A stretch of DNA of 64,000 nucleotides. Origin: Deroplatys truncata (lineage: Eukaryota; Arthropoda; Insecta; Mantodea; Mantidae). The notes under the pieces were generated by a model. It worked only from the letters and a program-made list of their open reading frames with translations. It was not told the DNA's origin and made no database searches. This document shows positions 23,831 through 33,820 of the stretch, piece by piece (position 1 is the first letter of the stretch; every line of letters begins with the position of its first letter). The stretch lies in NCBI GenBank assembly GCA_030765065.1, contig CM060990.1:9671501-9735500 (forward strand), read 5' to 3'. A program made the position numbers and the translations under genes.

Positions 23831-25104
23831 GCCACTCCTGGTTTCGCCCGCCCGGTGTCTCCTCCCCCACATCCATCCCTCCCGGATGTGCCCCTCGTGG
23901 GGCGTAGGGAAACCCATCCGTGAATGGGTACCGCGTCCCTTCCGATACACATACTATTCCATAAGTTAAAACCATCGAAGCATATAATCTGTATAATCCA
24001 TACTACAGTCTCATTTATAAGAGCGAACTGTATTCCAAAATGAATGCTTACAGGAACATATATAGGAAAGGAACACGAAACATAGGACGAGCATGTGATT
24101 TTCTTCTGTAAATTTTATACTTATATGTATTAACCACAGAGTATTTCGATTAATTATTTATTCTACAACTCTGTGGAAATTAAACAAAAAGCAGAATCTA
24201 TCATTTCATCTTAATAGATGAAACAGATTATGTGTTTGTGCATAGAACAATTCTTTCTAGTAACTTCAGACAATACTGGGTAATGCAGATATCGTTCACA
24301 TCTTAACTATGACTAAAACCTGCTGTGTGTTTAAGAAAACCACAACGTCCTGTAGCATTTAATGCTCATTATGCATTTTCACTAAAATTGGTGAAAAATA
24401 ACTTGATTTTTCCCCTTTTTGTAAGCATATATTATATTATATAAAGGGAAAGTTATTTATACTTTAAAGTTAAAAGGGGTATGAGATGAAAATACCCCTA
24501 ATTCTTACTCCGTAGACCCTTACCTCTTAGCTATTCTGCATCCTTAGCTAAGCAGTAATACATTCTCTACGAAACCTTACAACAAGAACATTAAAATTCT
24601 TTTATCTATGAAATAATAAGCAAGAATTAAAATATCTTTTGCTCTAGTAACCCATAACACTGACACATCTTATAAACTTCAGTCTTTACTGGCGATTACT
24701 TTTGTCTTCTATACGGTGGACTTACTTTCGATTTTGTGGCAAAAAGGTAAGAGGCTCTTTCCTTCATTCTGCTTATTCCGTACTGGCTTTGCCATGGTAA
24801 GAGATTCTCAAGTCGCATGAAACATATTATGTTAATCCAGTTGTGTTTATGCGTGTCCCTAAGTTCGTGTAAACAGATCTCAAAAGAATCTATTTCGCAA
24901 TTTGAAATTAAAAACTGTCTTTTGGGGTAGAAATTTCCCTCTTTCCTTCTGCCCAGTTAGGCATGCTTTAAATATTTGTAGCGTACAACGAATTCTTTCC
25001 CTCGCACACTGTGATAGTTTGAGACCATATATTCTATATACATAAATCACTCATAGTTATAAGTATATACAAACAATGAAAATTCCAAGAAACAAATGTT
25101 CATA
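23831..25104. other. AT-rich unique stretch between satellites
   Basis: I see no gene. A CT-rich block at 23831-23940 gives chance frames on both strands. Confidence 0.4.
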
Positions 25105-28100
25105 CCCAAGCCAAGGAGACTCGTCCTGTAATCCACAAGTTGAAACGCACCCGTTCGGTAACAAGTGACCTAAGGGAGTCGTCCTATAATCCGCAAGATG
25201 AAACACACCCGTCTGGTGACACATTAGTTGAGGAAATCGTGCTATAATCCGCAAGCTGAGACACACCCGTCTGGTGACACATTAGTTGAGGAAATCGTGC
25301 TATAATCCGCAAGCTGAGACACACCCGTCTGGTGACACATTAGTTGAGGAAATCGTGCTATAATCCGCAAGATGAAACACACCCGTCTGGTGACACATTA
25401 GTTGAGGAAATCGTGCTATAATCCGCAAGATGAAACACACCCGTCTGGTGACACATTAGTTGAGGAAATCGTGCTATAATCCGCAAGATGAAACACACCC
25501 GTCTGGTGACACATTAGTTGAGGAAATCGTGCTATAATCCGCAAGATGAAACACACCCGTCTGGTGACACATTAGTTGAGGAAATCGTGCTATAATCCGC
25601 AAGCTGAGACACACCCGTCTGGTGACACATTAGTTGAGGAAATCGTGCTATAATCCGCAAGCTGAGACACACCCGTCTGGTGACACATTAGTTGAGGAAA
25701 TCGTGCTATAATCCGCAAGATGAAACACACCCGTCTGGTGACACATTAGTTGAGGAAATCGTGCTATAATCCGCAAGATGAAACACACCCGTCTGGTGAC
25801 ACATTAGTTGAGGAAATCGTGCTATAATCCGCAAGATGAAACACACCCGTCTGGTGACACATTAGTTGAGGAAATCGTGCTATAATCCGCAAGCTGAGAC
25901 ACACCCGTGTGGTGACACATTAGTTGAGGAAATCGCGCTATAATCCGCAAGATGAAACACACCCGTCTGGTGACACATTAGTTGAGGACATCGTGCTATA
26001 ATCCGCAAGATGAAACACACCCGTCTGGTGACACATTAGTTGAGGAAATCATCCTATAAACCACAAGATGAAACACACCCGTCTGGTGACACATTAGTTG
26101 AGGAAATCGTGCTATAATCCGCAAGATGAAACACACCCGTCTGGTGACACATTAGTTGAGGAAATCGTGCTATAATCCGCAAGATGAAACACACCCGTCT
26201 GGTGACACATTAGTTGAGGAAATCGTGCTATAATCCGCAAGATGAAACACACCCGTCTGGTGACACATTAGTTGAGGAAATCGTGCTATAATCCGCAAGC
26301 TGAGACACACCCGTGTGGTGACACATTAGTTGAGGAAATCGTACTATAATCCGCAAGATGAAACACACCCGTCTGGTGACACATTAGTTGAGGAAATCGT
26401 GCTATAATCCGCAAGATGAAACACACCCGTCTGGTGACACATTAGTTGAGGAAATCGTGCTATAATCCGCAAGATGAAACACACCCGTCTGGTGACACAT
26501 TAGTTGAGGAAATCGTGCTATAATCCGCAAGATGAAACACACCCGTCTGGTGACACATTAGTTGAGGAAATCGTGCTATAATCCGCAAGCTGAGACACAC
26601 CCGTCTGGTGACACATTAGTTGAGGAAATCGTGCTATAATCCGCAAGCTGAGACACACTCGTCTGGTGACACATTAGTTGAGGAAATCGTGCTATAATCC
26701 GCAAGATGAAACACACCCGTCTGGTGACACATTAGTTGAGGAAATCGTGCTATAATCCGCAAGATGAAACACACCCGTCTGGTGACACATTAGTTGAGGA
26801 AATCGTGCTATAATCCGTAAGATGAAACACACCCGTCTGGTGACACATTAGTTGAGGAAATCGTGCTATAATCCGCAAGCTGAGACACACCCGTGTGGTG
26901 ACACATTAGTTGAGGAAATCGTGCTATAATCCGCAAGATGAAACACACCCGTCTGGTGACACATTAGTTGTGGACATCGTGCTATAATCCGCAAGATGAA
27001 ACACACCCGTCTGGTGACACATTAGTTGAGGAAATCGTGCTATAATCCGCAAGCTGAGACACACCCGTCTGGTGACACATTAGTTGAGGAAATCGTGCTA
27101 TAATCCGCAAGATGAAACACACCCGTCTGGTGACACATTAGTTGAGGAAATCGTGCTATAATCCGCAAGATGAAACACACCCGTCTGGTGACACATTAGT
27201 TGAGGAAATCGTGCTATAATCCGCAAGATGAAACACACCCGTCTGGTGACACATTAGTTGAGGAAATCGTGCTATAATCCGCAAGCTGAGACACACCCGT
27301 CTGGTGACACATTAGTTGAGGAAATCATCCTATAAACCACAAGATGAAACACACCCGTCTGGTGACACATTAGTTGAGGAAATCATCCTATAAACCACAA
27401 GATGAAACACACCGTTCTGGTGACACATTAGTTGAGGAAATCGTGCTATAATCCGCAAGATAAAACACACCCGTCTGGTGACACATTAGTTGAGGAAATC
27501 GTGCTATAATCCGCAAGATGAAACACACCCGTCTGGTGACACATTAGTTGAGGAAATCGTGCTATAATCCGCAAGCTGAGACACACCCGTCTGGTGACAC
27601 ATTAGTTGAGGAAATCGTGCTATAATCCGCAAGATGAAACACACCCGTCTGGTGACACATTAGTTGAGGAAATCGTGCTATAATCCGCAAGATGAAACAC
27701 ACCCGTCTGGTGACACATTAGTTGAGGAAATCGTGCTATAATCCGCAAGATGAAACACACCCGTCTGGTGACACATTAGTTGAGAAAATCGTGCTATAAT
27801 CCGCAAGCTGAGACACACCCGTCTGGTGACACATCAGTTGAGGAAATCATCCTATAAACCACAAGCTGAGACACACCTGTCTGGTGACACATTAGTTGAG
27901 GAAATCGTGCTATAATCCGCAAGATCAAACACACCCGTCTGGTGACACATTAGTTGAGGAAATCGTGCTATAATCCGCAAGATGAAACACACCCGTCTGG
28001 TGACACATAAGTTGAGGAAATCATCCTATAAACCACAAGCTGAAACACACCCGTCTGATGACACATTAGTTGAAGAAATCATCCTATAAACCACAAGCTG

Positions 28101-29669
28101 AAACACACCCGTCTGGTGACACATTAGTTGAGGAAATCATCCTATAAACCACAAGCTGAAACACACCCGTCTGGTGACACATTAGTTTAGGAAATCATCC
28201 TATAAACCACAAGCTGAAACACACCCGTCTGGTGACGCATTAGTTGAAGAAATTCTCCTGTAATCCGCAAGATGAAACACACCCGTCTGGTGGCACATTA
28301 GTTGAGGAAATCGTGCTATAATCTGCAAGATGAAACACACCCGTCTGGTGACACATTAGTTGAGGAAATTCTCCTATAATCCGCAAGATGAAACACACCC
28401 GTCTGGTGGCACATTAGTTGAGGAAATCGTGCTATAATCCGCAAGATGAAACACACCCGTCTGGTGACACATTAGTTGAGGAAATTCTCCTATAATCCGC
28501 AAGATGAAACACATCCGTCTGATGACACATTAGTTGAGGAAATCGTCCTATAAACCACAAGCTGAAACACACCCGTCTGATGACACATTAGTTATAGAAA
28601 TCATCCTATAAACCACAAGCTGAAACACACCCGTCTGGTGACACATTAGTTGAGGAAATCGTGCTATAATCCGCAAGATGAAACGCACCCGTCTGGTGAC
28701 ACGTTAGTTGAGGAAATCGTGCTATAAACCACAAGATGAAACACACCCGTCTGATGACACATTAGTTGAGGAAATCGTCCTATAAACCACAAGCTGAGAC
28801 AGACCCGTCTGGTGACACATTAGTTGAAGAAATCATTCTATAAACCACAAGCTGAGACTCACCCGTCTGGTGACACATTAGTTGAAGAAATCATCCTATA
28901 AACCACAAGCTGAGACACACCCGTCTGGTGATACATTAGTTGAAGAAATCATCCTATAAACCACAAGCTGAGACACACCCGTCTGGTGACACATTAGTTG
29001 AGGAAATCATTCTATAAACCACAAGCTGAAACACACCCGTCTGATGACACATTAGTTGAAGAAACCATCCTATAAACCACAAGCTGAGACACACCCGTCT
29101 GGTGACACATTAGTTGAGGAAATCATCCTATAAACCACAAGCTGAAACCCACAAGTTCCGTAATATACAAAGTAAGGAAATCTTCCTTTATTCTACAAGT
29201 TCATACACCCCCGCTCCTTAACACACGAGTTAAGGAATTCTTCCTATTATCCACAAGATGAAACACTGGCCTGGCAAGGCATGATATAAGGAAATCTTCC
29301 TATAATACACAAGTTAAAACACAGACGTCTGATAACAAATGGGCTAAGGAAATCTTTCTATAATACACAGGTTAAATCACACCCATTCTGTTACACTTGA
29401 GCTAAAGAAATTTTCTCCTAATCCACAGGTTGTAACATACTCGTTCGGTAACACATGAGCTAAGGAAATCTTCCTAATACACAAGATGCAACAGACGGGT
29501 TCGGTGAGACACGAAGTAAGCAAATCATCATATAATTCATAGGTTGAAACACATCCGCTCGGTAACACATGAGGTAAGGTAGTCCTGCTATAGTACACAA
29601 GTTCAAACACACACGCCTGGTAATCCATGAGCTATGGGAGTCTTGCTATAATACACAACTTTAAACACA
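25105..29669. repeat. 58-bp satellite array (left part)
   Basis: By length there are about 78 head-to-tail 58-bp units: GAGGAAATCGTGCTATAATC, CGCAAGATGAAACACACCCG, TCTGGTGACACATTAGTT. The core (about 25200-27800) is very homogeneous, with a few variant classes (AAGATGAAAC against AAGCTGAGAC; CGTGCTATAATCCG against CATCCTATAAACCAC). The 28000-29669 side is progressively more diverged. The array resumes after the Polinton at 45993. It has no unique spacers, so it is not a CRISPR. Confidence 0.95.
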
Positions 29670-29675
29670 AACGCC
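29670..29675. repeat. Polinton left target-site duplication
   Basis: AACGCC directly before the left TIR, against GACGCC after the right TIR (45987-45992), with one mismatch. Six bases is the usual Polinton duplication length. The sequence is part of the 58-bp satellite unit (CAGACGCCTGGTAACAC). Confidence 0.75.
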
Positions 29676-30235
29676 AGTAGTGTATGTCCCTGCTTATACA
29701 AATGGATTAACGCTAATCCTGCCGCTAGGGGCGCTAGTGTCGCTTTTAATCCGCTCGAGTGGCGGGAAATTTGAAGCGGCAGGATTGCGTTCGATCCAGA
29801 TGGATAAGCGGGACATTTTTTTCTTTCTTTATTCTTTCTGATACATGTTTTTTTTATTACTTATGGATTAAATACGAACATAATATGATGGATAAAATTA
29901 AATATATAAGAAATGTCCACGATGTGGCAAACTTAGGAGCTAAATGGGCCATGGTGTGATGGTTTGACCTATGGAATAACACTGGTTGTCACACTTTACG
30001 AACTAAAATGGTGTTTTTTCTTCACCATCGCGATGCTGGCATAGCGGCGAACTTGGGAACTAAGCTGCAAAAAAAGCGCGGCGCTGGTGCTAAGTAGGTG
30101 TAAGTACTAAGGAGGGTACGTCTTGAGGAGGTGTAAGTATTCGAAAGCAATGCGGCGACGGAGGCGAAGGGATTGGAGGCGAAGGAGGACAATTTTTTCG
30201 GCGGCGTTAGGGGCGGCGGGCGCGCGCGTGCATTT
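29676..30235 (+). repeat. Polinton left TIR
   Basis: About 560 bp, nearly identical by eye to the reverse complement of 45410-45986. Differences are a handful of substitutions, a 7-base against 11-base A run, and one missing copy of a roughly 17-bp AGGTGTAAGTA-type unit. It contains minus-strand AATAAA motifs (about 29831 and 29852-29857) that could end the leftward transcripts. Confidence 0.9.
29852..29857 (-). terminator. Candidate polyadenylation signal in left TIR
   Basis: AATAAA on the minus strand, about 470 bp downstream of the last leftward reading frame, with a second AATAAA near 29831. This is inferred from the motif and position only. Confidence 0.35.
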
Positions 30236-30327
30236 GTTTTTGGCACAGCGTTGGCATGGTGGTGAACTTTGGAACTAAGCACTGAGATATTTACATGTTG
30301 CACCTGGTGGTGACATTTGGAACTGTT

Positions 30328-30840
30328 TCACTCGCGCACGAAAATGATTTTGAAGTGCGTGGTGCACGATGTTTGTGTCACGTGATCACTATCTTCCTCG
30401 CTGCTGCTGCTGAACTTTGGGACATCTTCCGTGGTGACGCAGGTGATGAGTAGGTGAGAGAAGTTGTCGTGTAGCTCGCGGCTGAAGCAGGGTATGTAGA
30501 CGGATTCGGCAAATTCGTTGATGTGGCTGATGGGGAAGCATCCTTCATTGGTGACTCTGTAGCATAGAGCGGGTGTTTTGGAGGTACCCAAATAGACGGT
30601 GCACAGTGCGTCTGATTGGTGGCGATGGACTTGGAAAGGCTTGCAGGTGACGTTGACGACGTCGACGTCTTTGACGTCTAGTTTAATGGTGACGGTTTTG
30701 ACGTTGTCGAAGAAGGAGGTGAGGGTGGAGAGGACGTTTATGTGGAAGGGTAACTCTCCGGATTTGGAGAGCTGAGCTTGAAAAATGAGTTTGAAGTATA
30801 GGTTATTTCCTACGTTGAAGGAGTCGGTTTGGCAGGTCAT
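30328..30840 (-). CDS. Polinton small unknown protein 1
   Basis: An ATG at 30840 gives a 170-residue frame with segments such as NVGNNLYFKLIFQAQLSKSG and VTIKLDVKDVDVVNV and an acidic serine-rich stretch near the end (SSSSEEDSD). I do not recognise the family. The start overlaps the end of the upstream frame (which stops at 30803) by 38 bases in another phase. It may be an independent overlapping gene, or the C-terminal part of the upstream protein separated from it by a frameshift. It is the last gene before the left TIR. Confidence 0.5.
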   Translation of the reverse strand: MTCQTDSFNVGNNLYFKLIFQAQLSKSGELPFHINVLSTLTSFFDNVKTVTIKLDVKDVDVVNVTCKPFQVHRHQSDALCTVYLGTSKTPALCYRVTNEGCFPISHINEFAESVYIPCFSRELHDNFSHLLITCVTTEDVPKFSSSSEEDSDHVTQTSCTTHFKIIFVRE

Positions 30841-31153
30841 TGGGTATGTACGGCGTGAACTTGACAGCGTATCTTTTGAAGCCGTTTTTGAGAGTTTCTT
30901 CTCCTTGGTAGACGATGCAGAAGTTGGCCGTGTTGAGCTGTTGCACGAGCTCGGGAGATGCCTTGCCGAATCTTGAGGGTAGAAATACTTCTGTTTCGTT
31001 GTCGAGCTTGACCACAGTCTTTGTACCGTACTTGGTGTCCACGGACTTGACTTGTCGAACAAGGTACGGCACGTTTAATTGTAGTGCGGACACGCTGACG
31101 GTATTGGCGCTGCAGGTTAGGTTGTCTAGTTGTCGAAGAGCGTCTTGGGACAT
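30803..31153 (-). CDS. Polinton conserved small protein, possible OB-fold ssDNA-binding protein
   Basis: 116 residues from the ATG at 31153; a GTG 18 bases upstream is in frame but unlikely. The segment from PYLVRQVKSVDTKYGTKTVV through ETEVFLPSRF resembles proteins found in other Polintons and insect mobile elements (alternating strand pattern, xTKYGxxxVVxL). An OB-fold or single-strand-binding role is my inference from that pattern. The frame ends in the phase opposite to the overlapping downstream frame at 30840. Confidence 0.55.
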   Translation of the reverse strand: MSQDALRQLDNLTCSANTVSVSALQLNVPYLVRQVKSVDTKYGTKTVVKLDNETEVFLPSRFGKASPELVQQLNTANFCIVYQGEETLKNGFKRYAVKFTPYIPNDLPNRLLQRRK

Positions 31154-31279
31154 GGTCGGCAATTTTTTCACAAGGTGTTTCTAGGTGATGTGGCAGGTTG
31201 CGATATGGAGCGTAGACTAAAGCTGGTGTCACACGACGTCTGCCTTAGCGTGAACCTCGGCGTGCGTTTTCTGGGTAGG

Positions 31280-31555
31280 TCATGTACTCTTCCTGCTGTT
31301 GTACTTGCGCAGAAAGCACTGGATGCGTTGAGCAAGTTGGGCGAGATTTTCGTAGAATCCTTGGTAGCACCTGGTACACGAGTACGTATGTGGGTCTCGC
31401 AGATTGCAGCTGCACGTCGGATGAAAGCAGTTGGTGCAGTGATGCATTGTACACGGTACGTCTAACATGCCACGCCTGAGCGATCCACAGCAACTGAGTC
31501 TGAGAGCGTCGTGTATGCGAATATGACCGTTGAAAAAACACAGGAAGTACGTCAT
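31280..31555 (-). CDS. Cysteine-rich small Polinton protein
   Basis: 91 residues from ATG, with a dense cysteine/histidine pattern in the middle (MHHCTNCFHPTCSCN, then SCTRCYQGFY) that suggests one or two zinc-binding knuckles. The N-terminus is hydrophobic (TYFLCFFNGHI). The family is not recognised. The gene is colinear with its neighbours and separated from the upstream gene by only about 30 bases. Confidence 0.5.
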   Translation of the reverse strand: MTYFLCFFNGHIRIHDALRLSCCGSLRRGMLDVPCTMHHCTNCFHPTCSCNLRDPHTYSCTRCYQGFYENLAQLAQRIQCFLRKYNSRKST

Positions 31556-31583
31556 AGTGGTGGGAGGAGTTACATCCGGTGGT

Positions 31584-32132
31584 TTAGTGGCTCGACCACC
31601 AGAGGTTGCTTTTGACGTAGCTTATTCCTATGCCTTCGTCTTCATCTTGCACGAGAACACTGTTTTTCTCGGCGCTGAACATCCAATCGCCGTGGATGTG
31701 ATCGGGTAGGATATAAGGCGAGATATTGCCCAAATGCACGGTCAAACATTTACCGTAGCAGGTGAGTCCGTCGTTTCTCATGTGCAGCATTTTATCCGGT
31801 GAGATGTATTGTTGTTCGTAGAATACGATGTATAGGCCCCTCTTGGCAACAAATTGGAACAACTGATCGCCATCTTCGTCGCTTTTGTGAACCTCGTCGA
31901 GCTCAAGGGGGCTTACTTTAAAATCAATATCTCGCAAGCTGATGTTGGATATGACGTAGTGAATTTTTTCCTCGCAGCTGTGGCACTTTACGGTGATGGA
32001 TTTGGCGTCGTAGCGGTCATCGACCTAGTGCAGTGCGTAAGGTGTATTTCTCTTGGGGTGTCCTTGTAACTCGTAATTTTTAATCACCTTGAATCCATCG
32101 CAGTAGACGGATACGTAGTTGCGGTATCCCAT
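31584..32132 (-). pseudogene. Polinton unknown gene with an in-frame TAG
   Basis: From the ATG at 32132 one frame runs to the stop at 31584 (182 codons), interrupted only by TAG at 32025-32027. Both sides keep coding character: GYRNYVSVYCDGFKVIKNY before the stop, and KCHSCEEKIHYVISNISL and LTCYGKCLTVHLGNISPYIL after it. The two Cys-x2/3-Cys pairs may bind metal. The family is not recognised. Either the gene is inactivated or the TAG is read through. Confidence 0.5.
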
Positions 32133-32194
32133 GACGTGCGCTTGCTCAGACGTGTTTGAAGAGACTGATTTGCAGATCCGTCGTACCCTTTCCT

Positions 32195-33174
32195 TTATGC
32201 GACCTCTTGCATGTGCTGCAGGTAGTAGGCTTTGAGATAATGTTCCACTTCCAGGTAGGTTCTGAAAACGGCGCTGCGTATCCACTTTGTGAACCTGGAG
32301 AAATTCATGATTTCTTCGTGGTGATGATGCGCAGAACGCAAGTACCGCTTGTAAGCCAAGATCTGATTCTGCACGTCCGCCTCCTCTTTCTTCTTGTGAT
32401 GCAGGACGTTGCAGACGATCTTCTGCAGGGCGTTAAGCACGTACCATTCCTCCAGATTAAGCGAAACGGCATGCCCTTGTGCGCCTGTGATGCACAGTGT
32501 TAGCCTTCCGAAGCGGTTTCTAAAGACGATGGTGAGGTTTCCGTCGAGTTGGAGTTCTCGTAAAGGATGCTCGGCGCCGCTCATGCGACGACGTATCACA
32601 GCTGCTGCTTCGACAAGCTTGAGCCACTTTGCAGGGCTCATGACCGCCTTTTGGCGCATGCCGCACCTGATGACGGTGACCACCAGTGGGTGCGGCGGCA
32701 GAGGCGAAAATCCCACGCATACGAATTTGGTTTGACCGTGGTTGAGGAAGTAAATGTCCGATAATGGTCCCACGTTAAGCGGTCCTTTGGACGCGTACGC
32801 GCTGCGGAACGACTCCGTGCTGGCGCACGGCACCCGATGGTCGCAAATCTCGGACGGTTGCGCGAGAACTGGAGGAACCTCGAGGAGTTCTGGTTGCGAA
32901 ACGTTGCTGCTGGTGTGTGCTGAGTCCATCACGGGCTGCTGGTCCATCACGGGCTGCTGGTCCATCACGGGCTGCTGGTCCATCTCGGGCTGCTGGTCCA
33001 GCTGCTGTGTGTTGATGTCAAACGCACCGTCCGTGGTTACTTTAGGCTTCTTCTTTACAAGCGTCTGCATGGAACTGCAACAAGAACATACGTCTTAAGT
33101 CCTTAGAGACAAAACGAGTAACGTGCACTGACCTAGGTGCAGAAACCTTACCTGTGTTGCATGTGTTGAGACAT
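32195..33174 (-). CDS. Spliced Polinton gene: repeat-containing protein with possible PC4-like modules
   Basis: The long exon (33074 down to 32195) encodes KKKPKVTTDG, then four copies of a DQQP(V/E)M hexapeptide, then a globular part. That part has two stretches of beta strands ending in a conserved tryptophan (VMSPAKWLKLVEAA and VSLNLEEWYVLNALQKI). This resembles the ending of the PC4/p15 ssDNA-binding fold, but the resemblance is tentative. A consensus intron (33075-33151) lies just upstream. Splicing it joins a short exon whose ATG at 33174 is in frame. Without splicing, the ATG at 33070 serves. A second intron lies further upstream (33233-33320). Confidence 0.6.
33075..33151 (-). other. 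Candidate intron 2
   Basis: The donor reads ACACAG|GTAAGG and the acceptor TTCTTGTTGCAG|TT on the minus strand, 77 bp long. There is a branch-like GACTTAAGAC about 25 bases before the acceptor. Its removal preserves the reading frame from the ATG at 33174 into the long exon. Confidence 0.65.
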
Positions 33175-33232
33175 CGCGGCGCACTGTCGTCAGGAGGTGG
33201 TGGTGCACGACTTATACGAGCCGAAGCGCGTT

Positions 33233-33320
33233 CTGAAAAGCACAGAACACAAAACATTAAGCATACCGGAAAGTACCCATTTGTCGACGCATAGTTGAAA
33301 CCTATGTTTTCGGTACTCAC
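33233..33320 (-). other. Candidate intron 1
   Basis: The donor TTGAAG|GTGAGT lies only 9 bases after the protease stop codon. The acceptor GTGCTTTTCAG|AAC is preceded by a T-rich tract and a TGCTTAAT branch-like site. It is 88 bp long. Its position implies that the spliced transcript includes protease sequence. Confidence 0.6.
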
Positions 33321-33329
33321 CTTCAAGGA

Positions 33330-33820
33330 CTAGCAATTTTGATAAGGATGCGAGCACTGAGCGAGACACGCGTCTCTGTTAGTGTGGAGAATGTCGACGT
33401 CATTATGGTGGTAGTCGATGGCGTTAAATTTGGAAAAGAAGCTCTCTTTGGATAGGCCGGAGCAGCGGTGAGACAGGTAAGCGATGACGTAGTGACCCCG
33501 CAGGTGGTGCTGTCGTAGCCTTGCAGCCTTCTAATATTGTGCGACCATTTTGGGCCGCAGGTACGATTCAAAAATTTTAGAAAGTGAGGCGAAATTGGAC
33601 CTATGCCGTAACTGTCAAAGAACTCTCCACGTCGGTTCTTGCCGAAAAAGATGCAGACCTAATGTTTACCCGCTTTAGTGCTAGGATCGGTATTGGCGAC
33701 GAGAGCCAACGGCAGCTTTTCATGTCCGAGGGGTAGTCTATCGCTGGGGTAAACCCCAAGAAAGTAGAGACGCGTAGAAGGGCAGTTAGAGAGAAACTTG
33801 TGTATTTGAAACGTGTTCAT
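33330..33820 (-). pseudogene. Adenain-like (Ulp1-type) maturation cysteine protease, broken
   Basis: From the ATG at 33820 the frame reads FLGVYPSDRLPL and VANTDPSTKAGKH, then TAG (33659-33661) where the family has a tryptophan right after the catalytic His. It resumes in frame with the aspartate region (GEFFDSYGIGPISPHFLKFL) and continues to the Gln/Cys site (LQGYDSTTCG). A frameshift at about 33490-33500 directly after the catalytic Cys moves the C-terminal part into another frame, which ends at 33330. In the family this enzyme cleaves capsid precursors. Its ATG overlaps the major-capsid stop (ATGA). Two lesions make it inactive as written. Confidence 0.8.

Noticed and set aside
25105-29669. 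Regular short repeats suggesting a CRISPR array
   Set aside because: Units are contiguous 58-bp copies without unique spacers, no cas genes are present, and the setting is eukaryotic.
33042-33326. 94-codon minus frame between protease and the accessory gene
   Set aside because: It is better explained as two introns and a short exon. The frame has no domain.
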